Position numbers and translations under genes: made by a program
Part shown: in pieces, positions 25,291 to 33,743 of the stretch
How positions within the stretch are numbered: the stretch's first letter is position 1
Layout: the number at the start of each line of letters is the position of its first letter
Source: an uncultured Lachnospiraceae bacterium
Lineage (GTDB): Bacteria > Bacillota > Clostridia > Lachnospirales > Lachnospiraceae
Assembly (NCBI GenBank): GCA_910584965.1
Contig: CAJUDZ010000021.1
Location: 1 to 62,713 of the forward strand
Direction of reading: 5' to 3'
Length of the DNA: 62,713 nt
Notes under the pieces: model-generated
Databases searched by the model: none
What the model was told of the DNA's origin: nothing
The model's input: the letters and a program-made list of their open reading frames with translations, nothing else

Positions 25291-26303
25291 TGATGAAAAA
25301 AATACGAATATTTCTTTGCGTGGGAATGTGCTGTTTGTTGGCCGCCTGTGCAGGGAAAGACGGTGAACGGAAGGAAACGGACGGGCATGTCCGGGTAACG
25401 GGCGGGCAGAGCGAAGAGGAAGGAAATGACCAGGAAGGCGGGCAGAGCGAAGAGGCAGGAAGTGATCAGGACGGGCAGGAAGATGCGCGGGAAGGGGATT
25501 TAGCCGGTTTTGACGCACAGCCTGAAATACCGCAGGAACCGGAAGAAGCAGACGCGTCGGAGCTTTTTTTTGAGACTACGGATCCGACGGAAATTCTTCT
25601 GGAAAATCCGAGTCAGGAATATTATCTGACAGAACCGGTCGCTTCGGAAAGCGATGCCGGACTGACGCTCAAACTGCTGACGGAAGAAGCAAACGAGATC
25701 ACCGATACCGAAGACTGGTTTCGGGAAAATGAACTGCCGCCGTTCGATTCTTTTCATATGGAGGATGATACTTACCGTTATGAGATCGTGGGAGACAATT
25801 ATGCGTCCGGCTATTTGTTAAACATCTACAGGAAAGAAAACAGCATGTTTTTAAAGTGTCTGGACTTTTCGAATTACCGGTATACCGATAATATCAAACC
25901 GGGCGATGAGGCGTTCGTGGAACAGCGCGTCTGGTGGGCACAGTCTGTGGGCGATGTGCTCTATGTGGCGGTTGCGCACAATACCTACACGGAATCCTGT
26001 CCCCATACGGGTTATCTGGTCGCGATCGATATCAACGACGCACATGTGATCTGGAAAAGCGCGCCCTGTATGACGAACGGGCGCAATTTTGAGATCATCG
26101 GTGACACGATCGTATGCGGCTATGGCTTTACGGCGGAGCCGGATTACCTGAATCTGGTAAGCCGTCTGGACGGAAGCCTGTTAGAACAGATTCCGGTTAA
26201 AAGCATGGCGGACTATATTATCAGGAAGGACGATACGCTGTATGTGAGGACTTATCATACGGATTATACGTATCAGATTGGCCAGCCGGCCGAAAGTCAG
26301 TAA
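25290..26303 (+). CDS. Secreted lipoprotein with acidic repeats
   Basis: A 337-residue predicted lipoprotein: MMKKIRIFLCV signal and lipobox LAAC, with lipidated Cys at residue 20. A Glu/Gly/Gln-rich linker (about residues 35-95) contains two 12-residue repeats based on GGQSEE. The C-terminal 200 residues look beta-rich, with WKSAPCMTNGR and SRLDGSLLEQIPV resembling PQQ/WD-type propeller blades. Function unknown. Translationally coupled to the cysteine-cluster gene. Confidence 0.72.
   Translation: MMKKIRIFLCVGMCCLLAACAGKDGERKETDGHVRVTGGQSEEEGNDQEGGQSEEAGSDQDGQEDAREGDLAGFDAQPEIPQEPEEADASELFFETTDPTEILLENPSQEYYLTEPVASESDAGLTLKLLTEEANEITDTEDWFRENELPPFDSFHMEDDTYRYEIVGDNYASGYLLNIYRKENSMFLKCLDFSNYRYTDNIKPGDEAFVEQRVWWAQSVGDVLYVAVAHNTYTESCPHTGYLVAIDINDAHVIWKSAPCMTNGRNFEIIGDTIVCGYGFTAEPDYLNLVSRLDGSLLEQIPVKSMADYIIRKDDTLYVRTYHTDYTYQIGQPAESQ
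25401..25472 (+). repeat. Two 36-bp tandem repeats inside the lipoprotein gene
   Basis: Units starting GGGCAGAGCGAAGAGG at about 25404 and 25440 differ at a few positions and encode the acidic linker repeats. Unit number may vary between strains. Confidence 0.75.
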
Positions 26304-26348
26304 AATTTCAAGTTATTTGCATGTTGAGAGAAAGGCAGGGTGATTGAT

Positions 26349-27323
26349 ATGAAAACAGCAATTTTAGGAGCGGGAAATATTGCCGGGATACTGGCGGTCA
26401 CGATGCAGGCCCTCCCGGAGGTGGAGTGCTATGCGGCTGCATCCCGGAGCCTCCGAAAGGCGCAGGAGTTTGCAAAGGAGCACGGCTTTCAGAAAGCATA
26501 CGGCTCATATGAAGAAATGCTGGCGGACGAAGCGGTAGAACTCGTTTATGTCGCAACGCCCCATTCCCATCATTACGAACACATGAAAATGTGTATCGAA
26601 GCCGGTAAGCATGTGCTTTGTGAAAAAGCCTTTACCATGACAAAAGAACAGGCGGAAGAGATCTTCCGGCTGGCAAAGGAGCGGGATGTGCTTGTAACGG
26701 AGGCCATATGGACCCGCTATATGCCGTCGCGGAAGATCATCAACGATCTGCTGGCGGAGGGCGTTATCGGAGACGTGAAAACACTGACCGCCAATTTAAG
26801 TTATGCCGTTTCCGGAAAAGAACGGATTATAAGACCGGAACTTGCGGGCGGGGCCCTGCTGGATGTCGGGGTTTATACGCTGAACTTTGCGCTCATGCAC
26901 TTCGGAAACCGGATTGCGCGGAGACAGTCCGCCGTGCAGCTGACAGAAACGGGCGTGGACGGGCAGAACGTGATTACCTTATTTTATGAGGACGGCAGAT
27001 TTGCGGTTTTAAATTCCGGTATTTATGGAATGTCCGACAGGCAGGGAATTTTCTACGGCTCTAAGGGATGGATGGTGGTCGATAATATCAACAATCCGCT
27101 GGAAGTAAAAATTTATAATGAGAAGCGGGAACTTTGCAGAACCGTCTCCATGCCGGAACAGATCAACGGATACGAATACGAAATATTGGAAACAATAGAC
27201 TGTATTCGAAACGGTAAACGGGAATGTCCTTCGATGGGACATGCGGACACGCTGGAGGTCATGGAATTGATGGACGCGCTGCGGCAGGAATGGGGCGTTC
27301 ATTACCCATCCGAAGGTCTGTGA
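26349..27323 (+). CDS. Gfo/Idh/MocA family oxidoreductase
   Basis: A 324-residue NAD(P)-dependent dehydrogenase. The Rossmann fold begins with AILGAGNIAG, followed by YVATPHSHHYEH near residues 73-84 and the conserved EKAFTMT (EKP-like, with Ala replacing Pro) near 97-103. The substrate domain has GGALLDVGVYTL near 170-182. Family members oxidise sugars, inositols or dihydrodiols; this sequence resembles the trans-dihydrodiol/sugar dehydrogenase branch, but substrate is not determinable. GAAAGGCAGGG precedes ATG 26349. Confidence 0.88.
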   Translation: MKTAILGAGNIAGILAVTMQALPEVECYAAASRSLRKAQEFAKEHGFQKAYGSYEEMLADEAVELVYVATPHSHHYEHMKMCIEAGKHVLCEKAFTMTKEQAEEIFRLAKERDVLVTEAIWTRYMPSRKIINDLLAEGVIGDVKTLTANLSYAVSGKERIIRPELAGGALLDVGVYTLNFALMHFGNRIARRQSAVQLTETGVDGQNVITLFYEDGRFAVLNSGIYGMSDRQGIFYGSKGWMVVDNINNPLEVKIYNEKRELCRTVSMPEQINGYEYEILETIDCIRNGKRECPSMGHADTLEVMELMDALRQEWGVHYPSEGL

Positions 27324-27377
27324 TAAAATAGAAGAATGAAATACCGCTTGCGCGGTGGAATGAGAGGAAAATGAAAA

Positions 27378-27884
27378 ATGAAAAAAAGAATAACATCTGG
27401 TATCATAACGCTTGTTTTATTAATGTGCACGGTTTGCATGGCCGGCTGCGGAAAGAATGAGGCGGCCGGGAGCGACGGAAAGAAGATCGAGGGCGATTTA
27501 CAGGAAGTTATGGCCCGGATTTATGAAGGAGTCGATCTGGACGCGGAAACCAAGCAGGCGATGCAGGAATATGTCTGCGATGCGCTGACGGCAGAAAATG
27601 AGCAGGCGCTTCTCGGCGTGGACGGAGTACCTTATACGGAGGGCGTTTATTCCGTTCCGATGATATCCTCCATTGCATATCAGTGTGTGCTTCTCCGGGT
27701 GAATCCGGAAGATGTGGACAAGGTAAAGGAGATGTTAAAAGAAAACGCTGACGTCAACAAGTGGGTGTGCGTCAGCGCGGAAACGGTTCTCGTAGAAAAT
27801 GTGGGAGACGTGGTATTGTTTATCATGAGCAGCCAGGATGCGGCTTATGCGATCAGCTCTTCCTTCCAGGCACTGGCCAAATAG
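27378..27884 (+). CDS. DUF4358 lipoprotein
   Basis: A 168-residue predicted lipoprotein with a signal helix and lipobox MAGC (Cys at residue 24). The body (MISSIAYQCVLLRV, VEKVKEML-like, FIMSSQDAAYAI) fits DUF4358, a small extracytoplasmic family of unknown function typical of Lachnospiraceae and Ruminococcaceae. It ends three bases before the convergent potD stop codon, so there is almost no room for a separate terminator. Confidence 0.8.
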   Translation: MKKRITSGIITLVLLMCTVCMAGCGKNEAAGSDGKKIEGDLQEVMARIYEGVDLDAETKQAMQEYVCDALTAENEQALLGVDGVPYTEGVYSVPMISSIAYQCVLLRVNPEDVDKVKEMLKENADVNKWVCVSAETVLVENVGDVVLFIMSSQDAAYAISSSFQALAK

Positions 27885-27887
27885 TTT

Positions 27888-28943
27888 TCAGTAGGATTTT
27901 ACTTCTTTCCATAGCTCATTGTAAAGAGTGTCGCCTTCTTCGCCAAGATAAGTATACGTTTCCAGATTATCGTACTGGGAAAGGTCGGGGAAGGCGATGG
28001 GAGAGTTCTTTACCTCTTCATCCTCAATCAGGGCTTTTGCGGCCTCATTGGGGGTGGAATAGGTAATATATTCGAAATTTTTCAGGGCCACGTCGCCGCG
28101 GCACATAAAATCAATAAACTTCTCCGCGTTTTCTTTATGGGGCGCGTCTTTTAAAATAACCCAGGAATCGATCCAGACATTGGTGCCTTCTTCGGGAATG
28201 ACATATTCCAGATCGTTGTTTTCATATTTGGTATAGATCGCTTCGCCGGAATAAATAACGCCGATTGCGGCTTCATTGCCGATCATTTTATCGCGTACCT
28301 GATCGATGACATAAGCCTGTACAAGCGGTTTCTGACCGATCAGCGCATCTCTTGCGGTTAGAAGTTCCTGTTCATTGAGTGTGTTCATGGAATAGCCGTA
28401 CATTTTTTCCGCCACCATGAAGGCGTCGCGGACAGAATCCTGCATCAGGATTTCGTCTTTGTATTTTTCGTCCCAGAGCTGTGCCCAGCGCGTGATCGGT
28501 TCGTCAACCATCGTCTTATTATAGAGAATGCCCACCGTTCCCCAGCAGTAGGGGACGGAATACCGGTTTCCGGGGTCAAAGCCTTCGGATTGCTGCCAGT
28601 ACTGTGCGCCGATGTTCTGTTTGGCGTTGGGAATATGATCGAAGTCGAGTTCCATCAGCAGATCATTCTGAATCATTTTGCTGATCATATAGTCGGAAGG
28701 ACATATGACATCATATTCGGCCGCACCGACATCCACTTTGGGAAACATCGTTTCATTGGTTTCAAATTCATCATAGACGACGCGGATTCCCGTTTCTTCT
28801 TCAAACAGTTCGAGCATATCCGGGTCAATATATTCGCCCCAGTTATAAACGATAACGATGTTGTCGTCATCGCTTTCTGTGCCGCAGCCGGCCATAAAAA
28901 CAATAACAACTGATATTATAATATAGAAACATAATTTTTTCAT
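27888..28943 (-). CDS. potD: Spermidine/putrescine ABC transporter substrate-binding protein
   Basis: A 351-residue lipoprotein that captures polyamines outside the membrane for PotABC. A signal helix with lipobox MAGC precedes the mature start. VYNWGEYIDPDML and CPSDYMI are PotD hallmarks, and YCWGTVGILYN and SGEAIYTKYEN line the polyamine pocket. ATG 28943 is chosen because the signal peptide begins there, although no good ribosome site precedes it. The gene is separated from potC by a 113-base hairpin-rich gap, unlike the tight spacing of the rest of the operon. Confidence 0.93.
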   Translation of the reverse strand: MKKLCFYIIISVVIVFMAGCGTESDDDNIVIVYNWGEYIDPDMLELFEEETGIRVVYDEFETNETMFPKVDVGAAEYDVICPSDYMISKMIQNDLLMELDFDHIPNAKQNIGAQYWQQSEGFDPGNRYSVPYCWGTVGILYNKTMVDEPITRWAQLWDEKYKDEILMQDSVRDAFMVAEKMYGYSMNTLNEQELLTARDALIGQKPLVQAYVIDQVRDKMIGNEAAIGVIYSGEAIYTKYENNDLEYVIPEEGTNVWIDSWVILKDAPHKENAEKFIDFMCRGDVALKNFEYITYSTPNEAAKALIEDEEVKNSPIAFPDLSQYDNLETYTYLGEEGDTLYNELWKEVKSY

Positions 28944-29056
28944 CGGTGTGCCAATCCGCGCGCTGCTGCGCGCAATGAACCGAATGCCGGAGCATTCGCC
29001 GGCTGAATACGCATTTTTATTCAACCTGTTATTTTATGTCTTTTGTTATGGGCATA
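28944..29056 (-). other. Hairpin-rich potC-potD intergenic region
   Basis: On the minus strand: CGAATGC-tccg-GCATTCG (a 7-bp stem with a four-base loop, about 28982-28999), then GCGCGC-agca-GCGCGC (about 28958-28973), just before potD. Neither has a T-run. Such structures often protect a downstream message and raise binding-protein output relative to the permeases. Confidence 0.5.
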
Positions 29057-29860
29057 TCAGACTTTCTGTTCTTTCCGGCTGTTTTCCTTCTGCTCTTTAT
29101 CGGGTGCGATATTGACAAGGAATAAAAGCACGAGCACCGTCACAAAAATAATGGTGGAAAGGGCATACATTTCGGGTTTGATGCCTTTGCGGACTTCTGT
29201 ATAAATCTTCGTGGACAGCGTGTTGATGCCGGAGCCTTTTGTAAAATGTGTGATGATAAAGTCGTCCAGCGACATCGTAAAGGCCATCAGGAAGCCGGAC
29301 AGGATTCCCGGCATCAGGTCGGGCAGCGTCACTTTGAAAAAGGCGGTTACAGGAGAGGCTCCCAAATCCAGCGCCGCTTCATAGACGCTGGGATTCAATT
29401 GTTTCATCCGCGGCTGCACTGATAAAATAACATATGGTATGTTAAAAGTGATATGGGAAAGCAGTATGGTACCGAAACCAAACCGAAGCCCGAAACTGAT
29501 GAAAAGGAGCATCAGAGAAATACCGGTTACAATGTCCGCGTTCAGCATCGGAATATTGGTGATTCCCATCAGAATCGTCCTGCTGCGTCTTTTCATGCCG
29601 GACATGGCGATACAGGCGATCGTGCCGATGATGGCGGCGGCGAGAGCGGAAAGGAAGGCGATCAGCAGCGTGGTGCCGAGCGCGTCCAGAATCGTCTCGT
29701 CCTGCAAGAGCGAAATGTACCATTTCGTGGTGAAGCCGCCCCATTTGGCCCTCGTTTTGCTGGCATTGAAGGAAAGTACGATCAGGGTCGCAATCGGTGC
29801 ATAAAGGAAAATAAAGATAAGCGCTGTGTAAATTTTTCTGACGAAATGTGTTTTTGCCAT
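29057..29860 (-). CDS. potC: Spermidine/putrescine ABC transporter permease PotC
   Basis: A 267-residue inner-membrane permease with six hydrophobic segments. The EAA cytoplasmic loop reads YEAALDLGASPVTAFFKVTLP near residues 160-180 and contacts PotA. An N-terminal helix carries LIVLSFNASKTRAKWGGF, the usual PotC motif. Start and potB stop share one base, so translation is coupled. Works with PotB, PotA and PotD in polyamine uptake. Confidence 0.93.
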   Translation of the reverse strand: MAKTHFVRKIYTALIFIFLYAPIATLIVLSFNASKTRAKWGGFTTKWYISLLQDETILDALGTTLLIAFLSALAAAIIGTIACIAMSGMKRRSRTILMGITNIPMLNADIVTGISLMLLFISFGLRFGFGTILLSHITFNIPYVILSVQPRMKQLNPSVYEAALDLGASPVTAFFKVTLPDLMPGILSGFLMAFTMSLDDFIITHFTKGSGINTLSTKIYTEVRKGIKPEMYALSTIIFVTVLVLLFLVNIAPDKEQKENSRKEQKV

Positions 29861-30672
29861 TATGATTCCTCCTTTTCGAACAGGGCGGTAACAACCATAT
29901 TGATCAGAATAAAGATCATTAATACGATGGAGAGACCGCTGCCGAGATGCCAGTTACTCGCCTGGGTAAATTCCTGTTCGATGACATTGCCGATCAGAAG
30001 CACTTTGCTTCCGCCGAGCAGCGTGCTGATAACGAATGTTGTCAGCGCCGGAACGAATACCATTGTGATGCCGCTGATGATGCCCGGAACCGACAGCGGC
30101 AGTATGATGCGGAAAAAAGTCTGGATGCTGTTTGCACCGAGATCCTTCGCCGCATGGATGACGTTTTCGTCGATTTTGGACAGCGCGTTATACAGCGGCA
30201 GTACCATAAACGGCAGAAAATTATATACCATGCCGAGCACAATCGCATGAGATGTATTGATGATGCGCAGGGCAGGCAGGCCCAAAAAAGCCAGCACACT
30301 ATTAATAACACCTGTTTTTTCGAGTAAGGTCTGCCAGGCGAGTGTACGGAGCAGAAAATTCATCCACATCGGCAGGATAAAGATCAGGATAATAAAACTG
30401 CTGTTATTTTTCTTTTTTTCCGACAGTATCATTGCCAGCGGGTAGGCCAGCAGAAAACAGATGATGGTACTGATCAGAGACAGCATAATGGAACGACGCA
30501 GGGCCCGGGCGTGTCCGGGGGCAGCGATGGCAAGAATATTTTCAAGCGTAAAGACGCCGTTTTTGTCCGTCAGGCCATAATACAGGATCATGCACAGCGG
30601 TACGATGATAAAGATCGCGGCCCAGACCGCATAGGGGGCCGCAAGTATTTTTTTTTCAGATTTCAAGCGCAA
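29860..30672 (-). CDS. potB: Spermidine/putrescine ABC transporter permease PotB
   Basis: A 270-residue permease with six membrane segments. The EAA-type loop reads HAAKDLGANSIQTFFRIILP near residues 172-192. MWMNFLLRTLAWQTLL near residue 100 is typical of PotB. It overlaps potA by 17 bases and is coupled to potC. Confidence 0.93.
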   Translation of the reverse strand: MRLKSEKKILAAPYAVWAAIFIIVPLCMILYYGLTDKNGVFTLENILAIAAPGHARALRRSIMLSLISTIICFLLAYPLAMILSEKKKNNSSFIILIFILPMWMNFLLRTLAWQTLLEKTGVINSVLAFLGLPALRIINTSHAIVLGMVYNFLPFMVLPLYNALSKIDENVIHAAKDLGANSIQTFFRIILPLSVPGIISGITMVFVPALTTFVISTLLGGSKVLLIGNVIEQEFTQASNWHLGSGLSIVLMIFILINMVVTALFEKEES

Positions 30673-31729
30673 CAGCCTCCTCGTCTTCGGATTCCGGTTT
30701 GTTCATGATCTGGATATTGAAAGGGTCCACCCGGAGTCCCACTTCTTTTCCGACCGGTGAAAGGACGGTGGAATGGACAAGCCATTCGAATCCGTTTGCC
30801 ATGACTTCCATTTCATAATGAACGCCTTTGAAAATCAAATGCGAAACAACACCTGTTATTGTTCCTTTTTCCGGTTCCACGAGCTCTACATCCTCCGGCC
30901 GGATGACGACGTCCACGGGTTTGTTTTTTCCGAAACCGGTATCCACACAGGCGAAACGGGTTCCGAGAATTTCAACGCATTTATCTTCAATCATGGTAGC
31001 GGCAATGATGTTGCTGTCGCCGATGAAATCCGCTACGAAAGCGTTCTCCGGTTCATTGTAGATGGATTCCGGGGAGCCGATCTGCTGGATATAGCCCTGA
31101 TTCATGACGACGATCGTATCGGACATCGTAAGCGCTTCTTCCTGATCGTGCGTGACATAGACAAAAGTAATGCCCAGTTCGTTTTTCATGCGGATCAGCT
31201 CATACTGCATTTCCTGGCGGAGTTTTAAATCCAGGGCGCCGAGCGGCTCGTCAAGAAGGAGTACCTTAGGTTCATTGACGATCGCCCGTGCGATGGCGAT
31301 ACGCTGCTGCTGGCCGCCGCTTAATGAATCCGGCATCCGTCTGCCGTATCCCTCCAGATTGACCAGCTTCAGGGCATAATTGATCTTATCGTCGATATAG
31401 CTTTTCGATTTATTCTTAATCTTTAAGCCGAAGGCGATATTATCGGCGATGGTCATATGGGTAAACAGTGCGTATTTCTGGAATACGGTATTTAACTGCC
31501 TTTTGTTCGGGGGCGTTTTGGTGATATCCTGATTGTCGAAGATGACTCTGCCGGTATCGGGCTGTACGAAACCGCCCAGAATCCGCAGCGTCGTCGTTTT
31601 GCCGCAGCCGCTTGGGCCCAGCAGCGTAACAAATTCGTTTTCGTGGATATGTAGTTCGAGATCGTCCAAAACCATTTGGCCGTCAAAGGATTTGGAGATG
31701 TGTTCCAGTCTGATCAGTTCTTTCTGCAA
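30656..31729 (-). CDS. potA: Spermidine/putrescine ABC transporter ATPase PotA
   Basis: A 357-residue ATPase. Walker A GPSGCGKTT is near residues 38-46, signature LSGGQQQRIAIARAI near 135-149 and Walker B VLLLDEPLGALD near 155-166. A C-terminal TOBE domain (about 275-350) is present, as expected for polyamine/iron-type importers. It energises uptake by PotBC. It lies 17 bases after the XRE-cupin regulator and is cotranscribed with it. Confidence 0.95.
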   Translation of the reverse strand: MQKELIRLEHISKSFDGQMVLDDLELHIHENEFVTLLGPSGCGKTTTLRILGGFVQPDTGRVIFDNQDITKTPPNKRQLNTVFQKYALFTHMTIADNIAFGLKIKNKSKSYIDDKINYALKLVNLEGYGRRMPDSLSGGQQQRIAIARAIVNEPKVLLLDEPLGALDLKLRQEMQYELIRMKNELGITFVYVTHDQEEALTMSDTIVVMNQGYIQQIGSPESIYNEPENAFVADFIGDSNIIAATMIEDKCVEILGTRFACVDTGFGKNKPVDVVIRPEDVELVEPEKGTITGVVSHLIFKGVHYEMEVMANGFEWLVHSTVLSPVGKEVGLRVDPFNIQIMNKPESEDEEAVALEI

Positions 31730-31746
31730 AAAAGTATCCTCCGTTC

Positions 31747-32304
31747 TTAAAAGTTGGGCGGGGTGCTGACCCAGAGGAAGACCGCGCCCGTTTTTTCTCC
31801 TGCTTTGATATAATGATTGGAATCCGGCCGGAAATAGAAGGATTCTCCTTTTCTGGCCTTTACGGTCCTGTCACCGAGAACGATGTAAATGGTCCCAGAC
31901 AGGACATAACCAAATTCTTCGCCCTCATGGGGAAGATCGGGATAAGTGGAGCCGCCGGCGGCTAATGTGACCCGGATGGGCTCCATCATATTTTTCTGTG
32001 CGTTGGGAATAATCCATTCCACGGTGTTTTTAAGTTCTTCGTCCTGTTTTTCAAAATAATCGGCGTTTCCGAAGACGATCTGTTCTTCGGTCCGGTCCGT
32101 AAAAAAGCCTTTCAGATCGGTTCCGAGGCATTGCAGAATATCGACAAGCGTTGCGATGGAAGGGGAGGTCAGATCGTTTTCCAGCTGGCTGATAAATCCT
32201 TTCGACAGCTCGCAGCGGTCGGCCAGTTCTTCCTGCGTCAGCCCTTTTTTGTTCCGGAGATCCTTGAGTTTATTTCCGATTTCTATTTTATTGGTCGAAT
32301 CCAT
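31747..32304 (-). CDS. XRE-family regulator with cupin domain (PuuR-like)
   Basis: A 185-residue transcription factor. The N-terminal helix-turn-helix (about residues 10-64; LTQEELADRCELSKGFISQ) is XRE-type. A C-terminal cupin (about 110-182; HEGEEFGYVLSG, then ARKGESFYFRPDSNHYI) probably senses a small molecule. First gene of the potABCD operon, so it most likely senses polyamines and represses its own transcript, as PuuR does. An inverted-repeat operator candidate lies in its leader. Confidence 0.88.
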   Translation of the reverse strand: MDSTNKIEIGNKLKDLRNKKGLTQEELADRCELSKGFISQLENDLTSPSIATLVDILQCLGTDLKGFFTDRTEEQIVFGNADYFEKQDEELKNTVEWIIPNAQKNMMEPIRVTLAAGGSTYPDLPHEGEEFGYVLSGTIYIVLGDRTVKARKGESFYFRPDSNHYIKAGEKTGAVFLWVSTPPNF

Positions 32305-32376
32305 GAAAAGTTCCTTTCTTTCGGCGTTATTTCCGTCAGGGAAAGGGATGTGCCGAAAACTGTGATTCAGTGATAA

Positions 32377-32403
32377 TAAACTTAAAGTTTACTGACACTA
32401 AAC
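32377..32403. promoter_or_regulatory. Candidate operator of the XRE-cupin/pot operon
   Basis: Perfect palindrome TAAACTT-A-AAGTTTA (32377-32391) overlaps a second one, GTTTA-ctgacac-TAAAC (32387-32403). They lie just downstream of the minus-strand -10 element, where repressor binding would block transcription. Binding by the XRE-cupin protein is inferred from position. Confidence 0.5.
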
Positions 32404-32416
32404 AAACACAATGCTC

Positions 32417-32444
32417 ATTATACAGATATAGCGGAAAATGTCAA
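32417..32444 (-). promoter_or_regulatory. Sigma-A promoter of the regulator-potABCD operon
   Basis: Minus strand TTGACA (32444-32439), a 16-base spacer and TATAAT (32422-32417): both hexamers are consensus. Confidence 0.72.
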
Positions 32445-32460
32445 TAGATAAAAAAAGTAT

Positions 32461-32489
32461 TTAACAAGTATCGTAATTTATGATAGAAT
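32461..32489 (+). promoter_or_regulatory. Promoter of the lactonase gene
   Basis: TTAACA (32461-32466), a 17-base spacer and TAGAAT (32484-32489), divergent from the pot promoter. Confidence 0.55.
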
Positions 32490-32563
32490 TTAGCTTAGCA
32501 AATACTGCGGCCGGCGCGGCTGGCAGCCTGCCAGATACCGCAGACCGAGAGAAAGGCATGGTT

Positions 32564-33637
32564 ATGATTATGGGACAGGAAAAATATGTGGCGTATGTTT
32601 CCAGTTATACATCCGGGAACAAGGACAATTACGGTATCAGAATTTACGATGTGGATATGGAAAAAGGGCGTATGAAGGAGAAAAAGAAGGTGGAGATCAC
32701 CAATTCTTCTTATATCAGCATTTCCCACAATAAAAAGTTTCTGTATTCGATAACAGATTTCGGCGTGGAAGCATATCGTATCCTTCCGGCGGGAGATTTG
32801 GAGAAGATCAATGACGGCAGTATTAACGGTATGAGAGGATGCTATCTTTCCACAGATTATGAGGATAAATTCCTGTTTGTGGGCGGCTATCATGACGGAA
32901 AAATAACGGTGCTGCGGCTGCGGGAAGACGGCGGCATCGGTGAAATTACGGAAGAGATTTACCATAAAGGACTTGGAAGCATTGCGGAACGGAATTTCAG
33001 GCCCCATATCAACTGTGTGAAAATGACGAGGGACAATAAATATCTGTGTGCCGCGGATCTCGGGATGGATCATATTAACGTCTATCGTCTGGACCATACG
33101 GGCGGAAAACTGCGTCCGATCGATATGATCAGAAGTGAACAGGAATCCGCGCCGCGGCATCTGAAATTTTCCCGGACAGGGGAATTTGTATACATTGTAC
33201 ACGAACTGAAAAATTACATCGATGTCTATACTTATAAAGAGGTGCACGGAAATCCGGAATTTGAGAAAATCCAGACGATTCCGACATTGAACGATTACCA
33301 TGCGGGAGGTTCCGCGGCAAGCGCCCTGAATATTTCCGTGGATTTTCAATATCTGGTAAGTTCCAATGCGGGCGACAACAGCGCCGTCGTTTTTAAGATC
33401 GATGAAAAGACCGGTATGCTCACGAAGCTGTTCTGTCTGCCCGTCAGCGGGGATTATCCGAAAGATGCCAATCTTTTCCCGGATAACAGACATCTTGTGT
33501 CATTGAATCATGAGACGAATACGATGACTTTCTTCAATGTAGATCTGGAAAAAGGGCTGCTTGTCATGAACGGAAAGGAAATTGAAGTGCCGCAGCCAAA
33601 CTGCATTATTTTCCACCGCCTGGCGGACGGTTTGTGA
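32564..33637 (+). CDS. pgl: Lactonase family beta-propeller protein (6-phosphogluconolactonase type)
   Basis: A 357-residue seven-bladed beta-propeller of the YbhE/Pgl family, hydrolysing 6-phosphogluconolactone or a related sugar lactone. Conserved blade motifs include YVSSYTSG at the N-terminus, RPHINCVKMTRDNKYLCAADLGMD around residues 145-170, PRHLKFSRTGEFVY around 205-220 and YPKDANLFPDNRHL near 300. Several start codons are possible (32558, 32564, 32570); 32564 has the best spacing from GAGAAAGG. Whether it serves the pentose phosphate pathway here is not shown. Confidence 0.85.
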   Translation: MIMGQEKYVAYVSSYTSGNKDNYGIRIYDVDMEKGRMKEKKKVEITNSSYISISHNKKFLYSITDFGVEAYRILPAGDLEKINDGSINGMRGCYLSTDYEDKFLFVGGYHDGKITVLRLREDGGIGEITEEIYHKGLGSIAERNFRPHINCVKMTRDNKYLCAADLGMDHINVYRLDHTGGKLRPIDMIRSEQESAPRHLKFSRTGEFVYIVHELKNYIDVYTYKEVHGNPEFEKIQTIPTLNDYHAGGSAASALNISVDFQYLVSSNAGDNSAVVFKIDEKTGMLTKLFCLPVSGDYPKDANLFPDNRHLVSLNHETNTMTFFNVDLEKGLLVMNGKEIEVPQPNCIIFHRLADGL

Positions 33638-33687
33638 TTTTAGCGGAACCGGTGCAAAAGATAATTGAAAAACTTCAAATGACTGAG

Positions 33688-33716
33688 TCATAAATAAAAA
33701 CCCCTTCACATACATT
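33688..33716 (+). promoter_or_regulatory. Sigma-E promoter of spoIVA
   Basis: TCATAAA (33688-33694), exactly 14 bases, CATACATT (33709-33716). This fits the sigma-E consensus kmATATT-N14-CATACAnT at all -10 positions and five of seven -35 positions. spoIVA is a sigma-E gene in other spore formers, so the match is expected biologically. Confidence 0.75.
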
Positions 33717-33738
33717 GTAACTAAGTACGGAAGGGGTT
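33699..33738 (+). terminator. Terminator-like hairpin enclosing the spoIVA promoter -10 and ribosome site
   Basis: AACCCCTTC (33699-33707) pairs with GAAGGGGTT (33730-33738), followed by GTTTT. The 3' arm contains the spoIVA ribosome site AAGGGG, and the 5' arm lies within the promoter spacer, upstream of the expected sigma-E start near 33724. Only read-through RNA could form it. Confidence 0.7.
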
Positions 33739-33743
33739 GTTTT

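Noticed and set aside
25401..25472. CRISPR-like tandem units
   Set aside because: The 36-bp units have no spacers, lie in frame within a lipoprotein gene and encode an acidic linker.
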